The notes: generated by a model not told the origin, from the sequence alone. Shown: positions 7,988 to 15,903, counted from the first letter of the stretch. The stretch: DNA of 64,000 bases from Butyrivibrio fibrisolvens (GCF_023206215.1 NZ_CP065800.1:2170001-2234000); one strand, 5' to 3'. Numbers and translations: made by a program.

Positions 7988-8575
7988 ATGATAGATAAGA
8001 ATGTTGAATATTATAACAATAACGCAGACAGCTTCTTTGAGGGCTCTGTGAATGCTGACATGTCAGGAGTAAGGAGTGGCTTTTTGAAATATGTTCCTGA
8101 TGGGGGCAAGATCCTTGATGCTGGCTGCGGAAGTGGTAGAGATAGTAAGGCTTTTTTGTCAGAAGGATATGATGTTGTAGCTTTTGATGCATCCAAGGAG
8201 ATGTGCAAGAGAGCTTCTGAGTATATTGGCAGGGAAGTTCTTAATATGCGTTTTGAAGATATTTCTTTTGATAAGGAATTTGATGGAATCTGGGCGTGTG
8301 CTTCGCTGCTGCATGTGCCTTCAGATGATCTTCCGGAGGTATTACAGAAGATGAAGAGGGCTCTAAAACCTGGTGGAGCTATTTACGCATCCTTTAAGTA
8401 TGGCGAGGGAACGACTGTCAGAGGAGAGAGAGTATTTAGTGATTATACTGAGGAGAGCGCTACTAAGCTTTTTGAGGAAGCGGGATTTGAGATTGTAAGT
8501 AGTGTAGTTGGTGGTGACTCAAGACCGGGAAGAGAAGATGAGAAGTGGATCAATGTTATTGGTATATGTCAATGA
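7988..8575 (+). CDS. SAM-dependent methyltransferase, copy 2 (intact)
   Basis: A 195-residue class I methyltransferase: motif I LDAGCGSGRDSKAF, motif II around VVAFDASKEM, and the post-motif LKPGGAIYASF. It resembles small-molecule or tellurite/ubiquinone-type methyltransferases (Methyltransf_25/11), but the substrate cannot be read from sequence. I chose the ATG at 7988 because it matches copy 1 and the residues before it in the open frame are not shared between the copies. It is followed after 12 bases by the glutaredoxin-like gene. It is the intact counterpart of the frameshifted gene at 4706. Confidence 0.85.
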   Translation: MIDKNVEYYNNNADSFFEGSVNADMSGVRSGFLKYVPDGGKILDAGCGSGRDSKAFLSEGYDVVAFDASKEMCKRASEYIGREVLNMRFEDISFDKEFDGIWACASLLHVPSDDLPEVLQKMKRALKPGGAIYASFKYGEGTTVRGERVFSDYTEESATKLFEEAGFEIVSSVVGGDSRPGREDEKWINVIGICQ

Positions 8576-8587
8576 TAGGAGGTCTAT

Positions 8588-8899
8588 ATGATCAAGATCT
8601 ACGGTATGCCCACTTGCCCATATTGTGATTACGTTCATGAGCAGATCAAGGGCAGAGAAGATGAATTCGAGTACATAAATATCGGTGAGAATATCCGTAA
8701 TATGAGTGCTTTCACAAGACTTCGTGATACCAATCCTGTATTTGATCATTGCAAGGAAATCGGTGATGTAGGTATCCCTGCTTTTGTATTTGAGGATGGC
8801 AGGGTGTCGATCGACCCGGCTGATGCGGGACTTATTGAGTATGGTACGCTGGGGGCTTGTTCTATTGATGATCACAAGAACGGCAGGAAAGGGTGCTGA
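8588..8899 (+). CDS. Glutaredoxin-like protein, copy 2
   Basis: A 103-residue thioredoxin-fold protein, essentially identical to the gene at 5304 and with the same CPYC redox motif and cis-proline segment GIPAFVFEDG. The ribosome site AGGAGG is conserved. The few base changes between the copies are mostly silent, which suggests that both proteins have been kept under selection or that the duplication is young. It ends the second copy of the duplicated block and is followed by about 230 bases with no convincing gene. Confidence 0.85.
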   Translation: MIKIYGMPTCPYCDYVHEQIKGREDEFEYINIGENIRNMSAFTRLRDTNPVFDHCKEIGDVGIPAFVFEDGRVSIDPADAGLIEYGTLGACSIDDHKNGRKGC

Positions 8900-8928
8900 C
8901 AAGTTTTTTCCTAAATCATATTGATTAG

Positions 8929-9109
8929 CGAGCAGAGCATCGGGAAGAATCCGGCAAATGGATGAATGTTTAAAAGTGGAGTTAATCACACTGTGTAAAC
9001 GTTTATCCCTTTGCTGGATTTTTTTATTCTCTGACTGGGAAATACAGTAAAAACCACAGAGGACTAAAAAGATCATGCTGGCCCAGATGCGAGCAGTGGC
9101 TAAAATGAG
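8929..9109. other. Intergenic stretch without a recognisable gene
   Basis: Between the second duplication block and the scar repeat at 9110 there is only a possible 31-codon open frame from an ATG near 8963 with no ribosome site. The composition looks like decayed coding sequence. Confidence 0.4.
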
Positions 9110-9133
9110 TTTATTGAACCTGGTACTATTATG
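9110..9133 (+). repeat. 24-bp scar repeat, copy 2
   Basis: Identical to 6727-6750. Its terminal ATG is the first codon of the 140-residue open frame that follows, so that frame may be a fusion of the scar to the 3' part of an older gene. Confidence 0.75.
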
Positions 9134-9553
9134 CAGGAAGCAAAGCTGATTGCCGAAGAAGACACAGAAAAATGGCTTGAAGAATTAGAGAAAAAAGAAC
9201 TCCCGGCATTGAAAGAACTTAAGGACGGACTGACAGACTTGGGGGCAGATAAAGCTGACTACGACAGTATAACCGGTTTTGCCAAAGCACTGGAACATCC
9301 GGTCAGATCAAGCAACGGGAAGGTATATGTGGAGATTCCAAATCCTGAAAAGACACTTCCGGTACTGAAGAAAATGATGAAGAAGCTGACATCGGTAATC
9401 GAAAAGGCTAAGGAAATAGGAAGAAAGATCGCTGGACATGCGGAGCAGACAAGGGTATCGCTTAGGGCAAAACTTGCCGAGGCGCAGGAAGAAGCAAGAC
9501 GACAGAATGAGGAAAGAAAACCGGTACAAAAGAAGAATGATATAACCCGATAA
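9131..9553 (+). CDS. Lys/Glu-rich coiled-coil protein, probably a 3' gene fragment
   Basis: A 140-residue charged protein I cannot assign to a family. The N-terminal 40 residues and the C-terminal 50 residues are predicted long helices rich in Lys, Glu and Ala (AKEIGRKIAGHAEQT, AKLAEAQEEARRQ); between them a short beta segment reads GKVYVEIPNPEKTLPV. This pattern resembles the C-terminal tail of plasmid mobilisation/recombination proteins, but that is a weak impression. The start codon is supplied by a scar repeat and no good ribosome site precedes it, so it may be the remnant of a longer gene that was cut by recombination. Confidence 0.45.
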   Translation: MQEAKLIAEEDTEKWLEELEKKELPALKELKDGLTDLGADKADYDSITGFAKALEHPVRSSNGKVYVEIPNPEKTLPVLKKMMKKLTSVIEKAKEIGRKIAGHAEQTRVSLRAKLAEAQEEARRQNEERKPVQKKNDITR

Positions 9554-9641
9554 AACCGCATGGTTACACGCTTTTTCATTGAAAACAAGTGCTATTCATG
9601 GTAGGATATATTTTGGTATTTTGTACCATTAAGATAAGAAA

Positions 9642-10349
9642 ATGTCACCACTGGTGACACAATTGAGTTGGACAAATCATCTGTTGATAATGTCAGGCTG
9701 TAAATCCGATGAAGAGCGTGAATTCTATATTCGGCTTGCAATTAAAGAGCGTTATACCAAAAGACAGTTGGAACGCCAAATGGACAGCGGATATTATGAG
9801 CGCTATATGCTTTCAAAGGATAAAATCTTGCCGGAAAAGGTTCAAGCTGAGTTAAACCCTTTCTTGGATTCTTATGTAATAGAGTTCTTGGATTTGCCAA
9901 CCGGTTTCCTTGAGAAAGACCTTCGTAAAGGCCTGATTTCCGGAATGAAGCAGTTCATGCTTGAAATAGGTAAGGACTTTACGTTTATCGATGAAGAATA
10001 TGCCATAACCGTTGGTGGTGAAGATTTCAGGATAGATCTACTGTTTTACCACAGAACGTTACGCTGCCTTGTGGCTATTGAACTTAAAACCGGCAAATTT
10101 AAACCGGAATATGTATCAAAGATGGACTTCTATTTGGAAGGACTTGATAGGCAGGTGAAGAAGCCTGATGAAAATCCTAGTGTTGGCTTAATTCTCTGTG
10201 CATCAAAGAATGATGAGGTGGTCGAATATGCAATGAGCCGTACCATGTCTCCGATGATGGTATCGCAGTACCAGTTACAGTTGCCGGATAAGGAAGTGCT
10301 GAGAAAGAAACTGCAGGAATTGGCTAATATTCCGCAACTTGAAGAGTAG
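9642..10349 (+). pseudogene. DUF1016 (YhcG-type) PD-(D/E)XK nuclease, N-terminally truncated
   Basis: A 235-residue reading frame that matches the C-terminal two thirds of DUF1016/YhcG proteins: LSWTNHLLIMSG, KRQLERQMDSGYYER, and the PD-(D/E)XK core with FRIDLLFYH followed by AIELKTGKF. Full-length relatives have about 340-370 residues with an N-terminal DUF1016_N helical domain, which is missing here; the frame is closed by a TAA four codons before the first ATG. The nuclease core is intact, so a shortened protein might still be made. Relatives occur in defence islands and near restriction-modification loci. The gene is flanked by scar repeats. Confidence 0.75.
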
Positions 10350-10372
10350 TTAGATTATGACATTGAGATAGT

Positions 10373-10457
10373 TTTTTTGAACCTGGTACTATTATGAAAT
10401 CATATTGATTAGAGGAGTTTGATATTTCAAGGGCAACAGTATTTAGAGACTATGCTA
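10373..10457 (+). repeat. 24-bp scar (copy 3) joined to the 61-bp scar (copy 2)
   Basis: Bases 10373-10396 repeat the 24-bp scar of 6727 and 9110 with a changed 5' end, and 10397-10457 repeat the 61-bp HTH-remnant scar of 5630. Here the two repeats touch without spacer, which may be the original arrangement of the source gene. Confidence 0.75.
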
Positions 10458-10512
10458 CGAGTTTGAGAAATATCGTAAGAATAGAAAACGTCAGAAGAAC
10501 TCGAGGTATGGA

Positions 10513-11319
10513 ATGAAAAAATATAACTTAATAGTCGCTACAATTATAACAGCACTGGCCTTATCAGCCTGCTCTTATGGGGAGGGTGAGTACGGCGTGT
10601 TCTTAAGCTATGATGGCGATCTTGAGGATCTTTCGGATTATAAGACGGTGGTGATAGATGCCCAGTATTTTGACAAAGAGGATATAGAGGATTTCAAGGA
10701 GCAGGGCCATGAGGTTTATAGCTATATAAACGTTGGCTCTATAGAATCGTTCCGTGATTATTATGATGAATATGAAGATCTGACACTTGATGTCTATGAA
10801 CACTGGGAAGAAGAGAAGTGGGTAGATGTCTCTTCAGGCAGATGGCAGGAGTTCATCCTTGATATACTGGCGCCTGACCTTTTGGATAAAGGAATAGATG
10901 GATTTTTTGTAGATAATTGTGATGTCTATTATCAGTATCCTGAAAAGGAGATCTTTGAAGGACTTACTGTTATCATGAAAGGTCTCATAGCTACAGGAGC
11001 AGAGGTTGTTGTTAACGGCGGAGATGCTTTTGTTACTGCATATACAGATGAAGGCGGGGATGCAGATGATATCATAACAGGTATCAATCAGGAATCCGTA
11101 CTTACAAGTATTGACTGGGACGAGGAAGAGTTCCATGAAGCTGCTGCAGATGACGAGGAATATTTTAAGGACTATATAGAGACATATGCAGATGAGGGCA
11201 TTGATATATACCTTTTGGAATACACTGATGATCCGCTTTTGTCCATGAAGATACGCCGTTATTGCAAGGCGCATGGCTTTAAGTATTATATATCGGATTC
11301 ACTGGAACTTGATCTCTGA
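10513..11319 (+). CDS. GH114-family lipoprotein (endo-alpha-1,4-polygalactosaminidase-like)
   Basis: A 268-residue secreted lipoprotein. The N-terminus is a signal peptide ending in the lipobox LSAC (Cys20). The rest is a TIM-barrel of the GH114/TM1410 type: the YKTVVIDAQYF strand, SYINVGSIESFRDYY, the W-V-DVSSGRW stretch, and GIDGFFVDNCDVYY with the conserved FVDN Asp residues. GH114 enzymes cut galactosaminogalactan-type polymers. The substrate here could be a cell-wall or biofilm galactosamine polymer (inference). A GAGG ribosome site precedes the ATG. It stands alone between the scar region and the HipA-like module. Confidence 0.8.
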   Translation: MKKYNLIVATIITALALSACSYGEGEYGVFLSYDGDLEDLSDYKTVVIDAQYFDKEDIEDFKEQGHEVYSYINVGSIESFRDYYDEYEDLTLDVYEHWEEEKWVDVSSGRWQEFILDILAPDLLDKGIDGFFVDNCDVYYQYPEKEIFEGLTVIMKGLIATGAEVVVNGGDAFVTAYTDEGGDADDIITGINQESVLTSIDWDEEEFHEAAADDEEYFKDYIETYADEGIDIYLLEYTDDPLLSMKIRRYCKAHGFKYYISDSLELDL

Positions 11320-11533
11320 CTTTCTTGATATTTAGAGGATGTTGCAGTCATGGAACTTTTATGATCTAAATGATGTACCGTGTTAAGTTAACAGAATGTG
11401 AACGCTTGCCTGTGACCTGGAATTTTCGAATTGATATCTGTGTTCTGTTAAACGGTCCCTGTTAAGTAGTGATATTAGAAAAGGCTGCCTGACTCTATAT
11501 GATACCCTAGCGCAGACAGCAGCTTTAAGTGCC

Positions 11534-11562
11534 TTGACAAGCATTTTGTATATAGATACACT
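11534..11562 (+). promoter_or_regulatory. Sigma-A-type promoter of the HipA-like module
   Basis: TTGACA at 11534-11539 and TACACT at 11557-11562 are separated by 17 bases. The -10 box lies inside the left arm of the palindrome at 11551-11588, so a repressor bound there would block RNA polymerase directly. Confidence 0.75.
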
Positions 11563-11588
11563 ATACATATAAATATAGTGTATCTATA
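11551..11588. promoter_or_regulatory. Perfect palindromic operator (15-8-15)
   Basis: TATAGATACACTATA and its exact complement TATAGTGTATCTATA flank an eight-base spacer. The palindrome overlaps the -10 box and ends 16 bases before the start codon of the small ribbon-helix-helix-type gene. This is the usual position for autoregulation of a toxin-antitoxin operon. Confidence 0.8.
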
Positions 11589-11604
11589 TTATAAGAGGTG
11601 TATT

Positions 11605-12012
11605 ATGGGTGCGATTTATACCAAGGCGCAGAAGGCTGCGACACAGAAATATATAAACTCAACCGATCAGATCAGGGTTAGAACGAGTAAAGGCAATCTT
11701 GATTTTATTAAGAATCATGCTATGAATATGGGTGAATCTTTTGGAGAATTTGTTAATAGGGCCATTACAGAAGCTATATATAGGGATAGAGGAGATGTTT
11801 TTGTAGAGGATACCCATAGCGATGAATATGGGATTTCTGGAAAGCTTCTTTTGTCTAAGGATAATCAGTATGAGATGGATTATATCATTGATGGTGTCCG
11901 TAAGATTAAGCTGCTTGATAAGAGAGAGGATGTACCGGAGAATTTCATTTCTGATTATGCCTGGATGTCATTAGAGAATGAGTATGAGAGTGATCTGTTA
12001 GGTGGTGAATAA
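11605..12012 (+). CDS. Ribbon-helix-helix-type partner of a HipA-like kinase (putative antitoxin)
   Basis: A 135-residue protein. The first half (KAQKAATQKYINSTDQIRVR followed by SKGNLDFIKNHAMNMGESFGEF and VNRAITEAIYRD) fits a ribbon-helix-helix DNA-binding fold; the acidic C-terminal half may bind the partner protein. The ATG at 11605 has AAGAGGTG before it; an open-frame start at 11578 lies inside the operator and is unlikely. The start codon of the HipA-like gene follows the stop by one base. Position, operator and size point to the antitoxin and repressor of this two-gene module. Classical hip modules use an Xre-type HipB instead. Confidence 0.75.
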   Translation: MGAIYTKAQKAATQKYINSTDQIRVRTSKGNLDFIKNHAMNMGESFGEFVNRAITEAIYRDRGDVFVEDTHSDEYGISGKLLLSKDNQYEMDYIIDGVRKIKLLDKREDVPENFISDYAWMSLENEYESDLLGGE

Positions 12013-12013
12013 T

Positions 12014-13183
12014 ATGGCTATGTTTACGCTTATGCGCAAAAATGAAGAAATAATGATGCTTCAGATTGGTGAAGACGGTAATATTGTAAAGCTTGGTAAA
12101 AAGGAGAATCTCGATATTTTGCCTTTGCAAAACAGGACCAGTCCCAGGGGTATCATCGAATGGTGGAGAGATAGAGCAATTCCTATAAAGCAGGGCAAAA
12201 TTGAAAAAATGCTTAGAGAAAATGGGATCGAGACAAGTGGTCTTTTTCTTACGCACAATCTGGGCCTTAGCCTGACTGATTATTATTGGATCAGGCCTTT
12301 GGGATCTGGACTTACATGGGAAGATGTTAATCTTTTTGATAATGATTTTAAGGAAAATCTACTGCTTGGTAACATCAGTTATAACGATGATGAAGTTAGG
12401 GAATATCAGCCCAATTCGTCTCTTCAGGGTAATCTGGAAAAGACATGGATTATAGATAATGGAATCAGAAAACTTGTTAAGGGGAACCACGATATCTATT
12501 CCAGTGAGAGCATCAATGAAGTGATAATAGGCGATGCTATAAAAGCTCAGGGCAGAGATAGTGTCTGCTATTCGCTCCTGCATATTGATGGCAAGAATTA
12601 TGATTATGGCTGCATTTCCGACTTGTTTACTTCTCAGCAAAAAGAGCTTGTTTCAGCATATGCAGTTATAACAAGCGAACAAAAGCCAAATAATATTTCA
12701 AGATATGAGCACTTTATAAATGTGTGTGATAAGAATGGACTTGATAGAAATATAGTAAGAGAATATCTTGAATTTGAGATACTGATAGACTTTATTTTTA
12801 GTAATAGAGACAGGCATCTTACTAACATCTCTGTATTAAGGGATGCGGAATCTTTAAAATTTATATCGATGGCCCCAATTTATGACAGTGGTAAGAGCAT
12901 GATGGTCGAAAGAGATATAGTTCCAATAACAGATAAATTTGTTCTGTCTCAGCAGGCTCAAGGGTTTAAGGAAAGTGAACTTGAACTTCTTAAATATGTT
13001 CAAAACAGGAAACTTATAGATGTTAGCTTATTGCCTGATGCCTATTATATAGAGGATATGTATCGTAAAGATTCTCAGGTAAGTGAGGAGAGAATCAAAT
13101 TTGTTACTGAGATGTATCGTAGGAAAATAGATATGTATGAGAAGTTCTCTTCAGGTGCAAATCTTAGTGAGATCAGGTTTTGA
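12014..13183 (+). CDS. HipA-like serine/threonine kinase (putative toxin)
   Basis: A 389-residue protein with the HipA C-terminal kinase signature: NRDRHLTNISVLRD with catalytic Asp266, and the magnesium-binding APIYDSGKSM with Asp291. The N-terminus (MRKNEEIMMLQIG, then GLFLTHNLGLSLTDYYW) is longer and different from E. coli HipA. HipA kinases phosphorylate a glutamyl-tRNA synthetase or similar target and induce dormancy; the target here is unknown. The gene is translationally coupled to the preceding partner (GGTGGTG ribosome site overlapping its end). A GTG at 12002 is a possible alternative start. Transcription ends in a strong hairpin at 13382. Confidence 0.8.
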   Translation: MAMFTLMRKNEEIMMLQIGEDGNIVKLGKKENLDILPLQNRTSPRGIIEWWRDRAIPIKQGKIEKMLRENGIETSGLFLTHNLGLSLTDYYWIRPLGSGLTWEDVNLFDNDFKENLLLGNISYNDDEVREYQPNSSLQGNLEKTWIIDNGIRKLVKGNHDIYSSESINEVIIGDAIKAQGRDSVCYSLLHIDGKNYDYGCISDLFTSQQKELVSAYAVITSEQKPNNISRYEHFINVCDKNGLDRNIVREYLEFEILIDFIFSNRDRHLTNISVLRDAESLKFISMAPIYDSGKSMMVERDIVPITDKFVLSQQAQGFKESELELLKYVQNRKLIDVSLLPDAYYIEDMYRKDSQVSEERIKFVTEMYRRKIDMYEKFSSGANLSEIRF

Positions 13184-13302
13184 AGTGATTATTTTGTACA
13201 AAGAAAGCGAATGAATACAATAGTATTTTGTCAATTGAATCATTAAGCAGTTGTTGTAAAATATAAGTAGAAAAAGAAATAAAAGTCCTTTAAAGATGTA
13301 TT

Positions 13303-13378
13303 AACCGGAGAGTTCCTGCCGTTTAAGTGGAAGGTTTAACAACCGGAGAGTTCCTGCCGTTTAAGTGGAAGGCTTAAC
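13303..13378 (+). repeat. Two tandem 38-bp repeats
   Basis: The unit AACCGGAGAGTTCCTGCCGT, followed by 18 more bases, occurs twice without spacer (13303-13340 and 13341-13378) and differs at a single base (GGTTT versus GGCTT). It lies in the 3' untranslated region of the HipA-like gene, just before the terminator. There are only two units and no spacers, so it is not a CRISPR array. Confidence 0.9.
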
Positions 13379-13381
13379 AAC

Positions 13382-13416
13382 AATAGAAGCATCTTTACGG
13401 ATGCTTCTATTTCTTT
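13382..13416 (+). terminator. Rho-independent terminator after the HipA-like gene
   Basis: AATAGAAGCAT and ATGCTTCTATT form a perfect 11-bp stem with loop CTTTACGG, followed by TTCTTTT. The 350 bases between the two flanking genes hold only this hairpin, the 38-bp tandem repeats and AT-rich sequence. Confidence 0.85.
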
Positions 13417-13544
13417 TATAGAAGCTTGCTGGCTCTTTTTCTGTTCATCCACCAAGTTTGTATTTTGGTCATATGCTTTGGTATATAACAGATAATTGTG
13501 CTACTATTTCAGTGTTTGACTTATTAATTATGTGGAGGATAGGA

Positions 13545-15326
13545 ATGAAAAGAGCTAACATAATTGCGCCTTTATGCGCAGCACTTTTATTATCAGGCTG
13601 TTCTATTCCGGGAATTGAACTGCCTGGCTATAGCGATACTAAGGAAGAGTGCGCTGCCAAAGATAGCAGTGAAGATTCATCCAAAGATGAGTCTGAAGAA
13701 GATACTAAAAAGACTGATGAATCAAATGAAGATAGCTCCAAAGAGGATGAATCTTCTAGCGATGCTGCGACTGAAGCTGAGACTTTAGAGGAAGAAGAAA
13801 TTGAAGAGTCAGATTCAGAAGAGAAGGAATATAAGCTTGTAAACGTATATGGAAGCGGAGCTCCTTCATATAAATCAGTTAATAGATCAGGCTCTAAATT
13901 ATCTGACGACGGTAAAAAAGTTGATCTTTGTGAGAAATCACAAAACGCTATAATGGTTGTCGCTGATCTTGAGGATGAATATCCGGAACTTGCTAAGACA
14001 CTTAAAGCCAGTGCTGATACTATGCTTGATAATTATGATTCAGAATTCGAAGAGATGTATGGTATGGCTAAGTCTCAATATGAATCTGATCCTGATTATT
14101 TTGGTGAATATTATGATGATGAACATCAGGAGATAACAAGGTCAGATAGTATGGTACTGAGTATCCTTGAAACTGAAGATTTTTATGGTGGAGGAGTTCA
14201 TGGATATTATGCAGTATATGGCTACAACTATTACGTTTCAAATGGCGAAGAGATAAGCCTTGGTGATGTTGTAAGCGTTTCAGAAGACGAGTTTGCCACA
14301 ATTATTAAAGCGGACCTCATTGATAATGCAGAAGACGGCGAAGGAACTTTCTTTGATCTTGACGAATCCCTTAGTCACTATAAGTATGATCCTGATGAAA
14401 AGAAAAGTATAGAATCCGGCGCTGAAGATTACGAGCTTGGATACAACTGGTATATGACCATAGATGGTATACATATAGTATTCAATCAGTATGACATAGC
14501 TGATTATGCATCCGGTTCATTTGAAGTTGTATTTGATTATGACGAAGAGATAGTAAATGAAAATCTTGGATTCGATACAAGTAGGACATATTGCTACAAA
14601 GAAGAAATACCTTTTTATGAGTCTGAAAATGAAGCATATGAGGATGAAAATTACATAATATATAACAGTCAGAAGAGCAGCTTTGTTCTTGTATATGGAG
14701 ATGGCAGTGCTGAATTTGATGACTACTATGGTGAAGAAACGGGAGCTTACAATGTCTATCATTTTGTAATGGATGACGGCAGAGAGTATATTCATCTTTC
14801 GACTGCATTTGGCAATGATTATTATGATACATACGTATTTGATGTAACTGATGGTGGCTGTGAGAAGGTAGATATTTTTGGCTATACTGGAGTGTGGATC
14901 GATGTAGATACAGAGTATAGCGGCCCTAAGGTGCTTTCAAGTGCAGATAGTTTTATAATTGTTGACACAAGCTCAGCCCTTGGAACTTTCACTTACTACA
15001 ATTATTACTCTATTGGCGATGACGGAATGCCGCAGGCGGATCCTAAAACATGCGTTATTGTTAAAGTCTCCACAGAAGATATCGTATCAGCAAAGAGTGT
15101 TAAGATGGAGAAGCTTGATGATAGCTTGGAGTCTACAGGAGATATGATAACTGTACAATCCGGTACAGGCTTTACTATTGTATCAACTGATGGAGTATCT
15201 TTTGTAGATCTTCTTTCATCAGACGGGCAGTATCTTAGATTATATATTGATAACATTGGATATGAAGGAACAGTTGACGGTGTATCTATTCAGGATATCT
15301 TCCCGGGTCTTGAGTATGTCGGCTGA
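13545..15326 (+). CDS. Secreted lipoprotein with RsiV-like (DUF3298) domain
   Basis: A 593-residue lipoprotein. The signal peptide ends in the lipobox LSGC (Cys18), followed by a low-complexity Ser/Glu/Asp linker of about 80 residues that probably spans the cell wall. A globular part follows with the DUF3298/RsiV signature GGGVHGYYAVYGYNYYVSNG and EEISLGDVVS. The C-terminal 250 residues are beta-rich and unrecognised. RsiV proteins are lysozyme-binding anti-sigma factors, but here no cytoplasmic sigma-binding segment exists, so a sensor or binding function outside the cell is more likely. The start at 13545 is set by GGAGGATAGG; the open frame extends 29 codons further upstream without signal. 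Confidence 0.75.
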   Translation: MKRANIIAPLCAALLLSGCSIPGIELPGYSDTKEECAAKDSSEDSSKDESEEDTKKTDESNEDSSKEDESSSDAATEAETLEEEEIEESDSEEKEYKLVNVYGSGAPSYKSVNRSGSKLSDDGKKVDLCEKSQNAIMVVADLEDEYPELAKTLKASADTMLDNYDSEFEEMYGMAKSQYESDPDYFGEYYDDEHQEITRSDSMVLSILETEDFYGGGVHGYYAVYGYNYYVSNGEEISLGDVVSVSEDEFATIIKADLIDNAEDGEGTFFDLDESLSHYKYDPDEKKSIESGAEDYELGYNWYMTIDGIHIVFNQYDIADYASGSFEVVFDYDEEIVNENLGFDTSRTYCYKEEIPFYESENEAYEDENYIIYNSQKSSFVLVYGDGSAEFDDYYGEETGAYNVYHFVMDDGREYIHLSTAFGNDYYDTYVFDVTDGGCEKVDIFGYTGVWIDVDTEYSGPKVLSSADSFIIVDTSSALGTFTYYNYYSIGDDGMPQADPKTCVIVKVSTEDIVSAKSVKMEKLDDSLESTGDMITVQSGTGFTIVSTDGVSFVDLLSSDGQYLRLYIDNIGYEGTVDGVSIQDIFPGLEYVG

Positions 15327-15475
15327 TACATATAGGATAGGCCCCTCGATGCATCATCCCTTTATAAAATGCTTTTGTGATTAAATAATTAACTAAAGTA
15401 GTAGCATGGATAACAGACGATTTGTATTTTTGTCTTTGTAAGTGGCTGTTGTTATTTAGAAAGGGCGTTGATTCT

Positions 15476-15667
15476 ATGCTTTTCGGTAAAAAAGATAAAG
15501 ATGTAAGACTTACAGATAAAGAATATAAGAGCCTTGTAGGCGGTATGAGCAAGAAGGAGCGCAAGGACTTTGACCGAAGACAGAGAGAGTTAAAGCGTGA
15601 AAGAGAAGATGATCGACTGAATGCCTGGCTTGACTTTGAGGATGACATGGATGATAGAGGATTGTAA
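15476..15667 (+). CDS. Small charged protein of unknown function
   Basis: A 63-residue, highly charged protein (MLFGKKDKDVRLTDKEYKSL; later RRQRELKREREDDRL), predicted as mostly one long helix with an acidic C-terminus. AAAGGGCG lies about ten bases before the ATG. I do not recognise the family. Its 3' end overlaps by one base the fragment of an acetyltransferase gene that follows in another frame. It stands between a secreted lipoprotein gene and the fragment, with no operon partner. Codon use is normal, so I treat it as real but of unknown role. Confidence 0.55.
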   Translation: MLFGKKDKDVRLTDKEYKSLVGGMSKKERKDFDRRQRELKREREDDRLNAWLDFEDDMDDRGL

Positions 15668-15807
15668 ATTACACGGAAGCAGCGTATGCATTTTTTGATT
15701 ACCTTTTCAAGGATAAAGGAGCAAGGCGTATCTATGCCTATACTGAAGACTACAACAGGTCCAGTCAGCATCTTTGCGAGAAAATTTTGATTATTTTTTA
15801 TAGTTGA
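15667..15807 (+). pseudogene. Internal fragment of a GNAT acetyltransferase
   Basis: An open stretch without start codon translates to YTEAAYAFFDYLFKDKGARR and AYTEDYNRSSQHLCEK, the characteristic acetyl-CoA-binding and C-terminal motif of RimJ/RimL-type GNAT acetyltransferases (normally followed by LG-M-R-E-G). After CEK the sequence changes abruptly to ILIIFYS and a stop, so both ends are missing. The fragment is about a quarter of a normal gene. The break point coincides with the TTGACA box at 15804. Confidence 0.7.
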
Positions 15808-15832
15808 CAATCACAAAAGCTGAAAGTATACT
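15804..15832 (+). promoter_or_regulatory. Consensus sigma-A promoter
   Basis: A perfect TTGACA (15804-15809) and TATACT (15827-15832) with the ideal 17-base spacing. It points at the small open frame at 15904, about 70 bases downstream, and a hairpin terminator closes the unit at 16083. Confidence 0.8.
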
Positions 15833-15903
15833 AACAGAAAACATTTGATCGAAAAGCAGTAGCTGTGTAGCGTGTGCGAATGCTTTTTGCGGAGAATATC
15901 AAT

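Larger units (their letters stand above)
7981..8928 (+). repeat. Direct duplication block, copy 2 (about 940 bp)
   Basis: Second copy of the block described at 4699-5645, with intact methyltransferase and glutaredoxin-like genes. It ends in AAATCATATTGATTAG, after which the sequence diverges from copy 1. Homologous recombination between the copies would excise about 3.28 kb, including the HNH-type gene. Confidence 0.95.

Noticed and set aside
8519..9076. 185-codon open frame on the minus strand (and its partner at 5235-5618)
   Set aside because: It is the antisense of the glutaredoxin-like genes; both copies of the duplication show it in the same place, as expected for a shadow.
11383..11568. 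61-codon minus-strand frame before the HipA-like module
   Set aside because: It covers the promoter and operator and has no ribosome site.
13303..13378. Possible CRISPR array (two 38-bp repeats)
   Set aside because: The two units touch without spacer and no cas gene is near; it is a simple tandem duplication.
15286..15810. 174-codon open frame on the minus strand
   Set aside because: It overlaps three plus-strand features with better signals, has no ribosome site and gives a low-complexity Ser/Lys-rich product.
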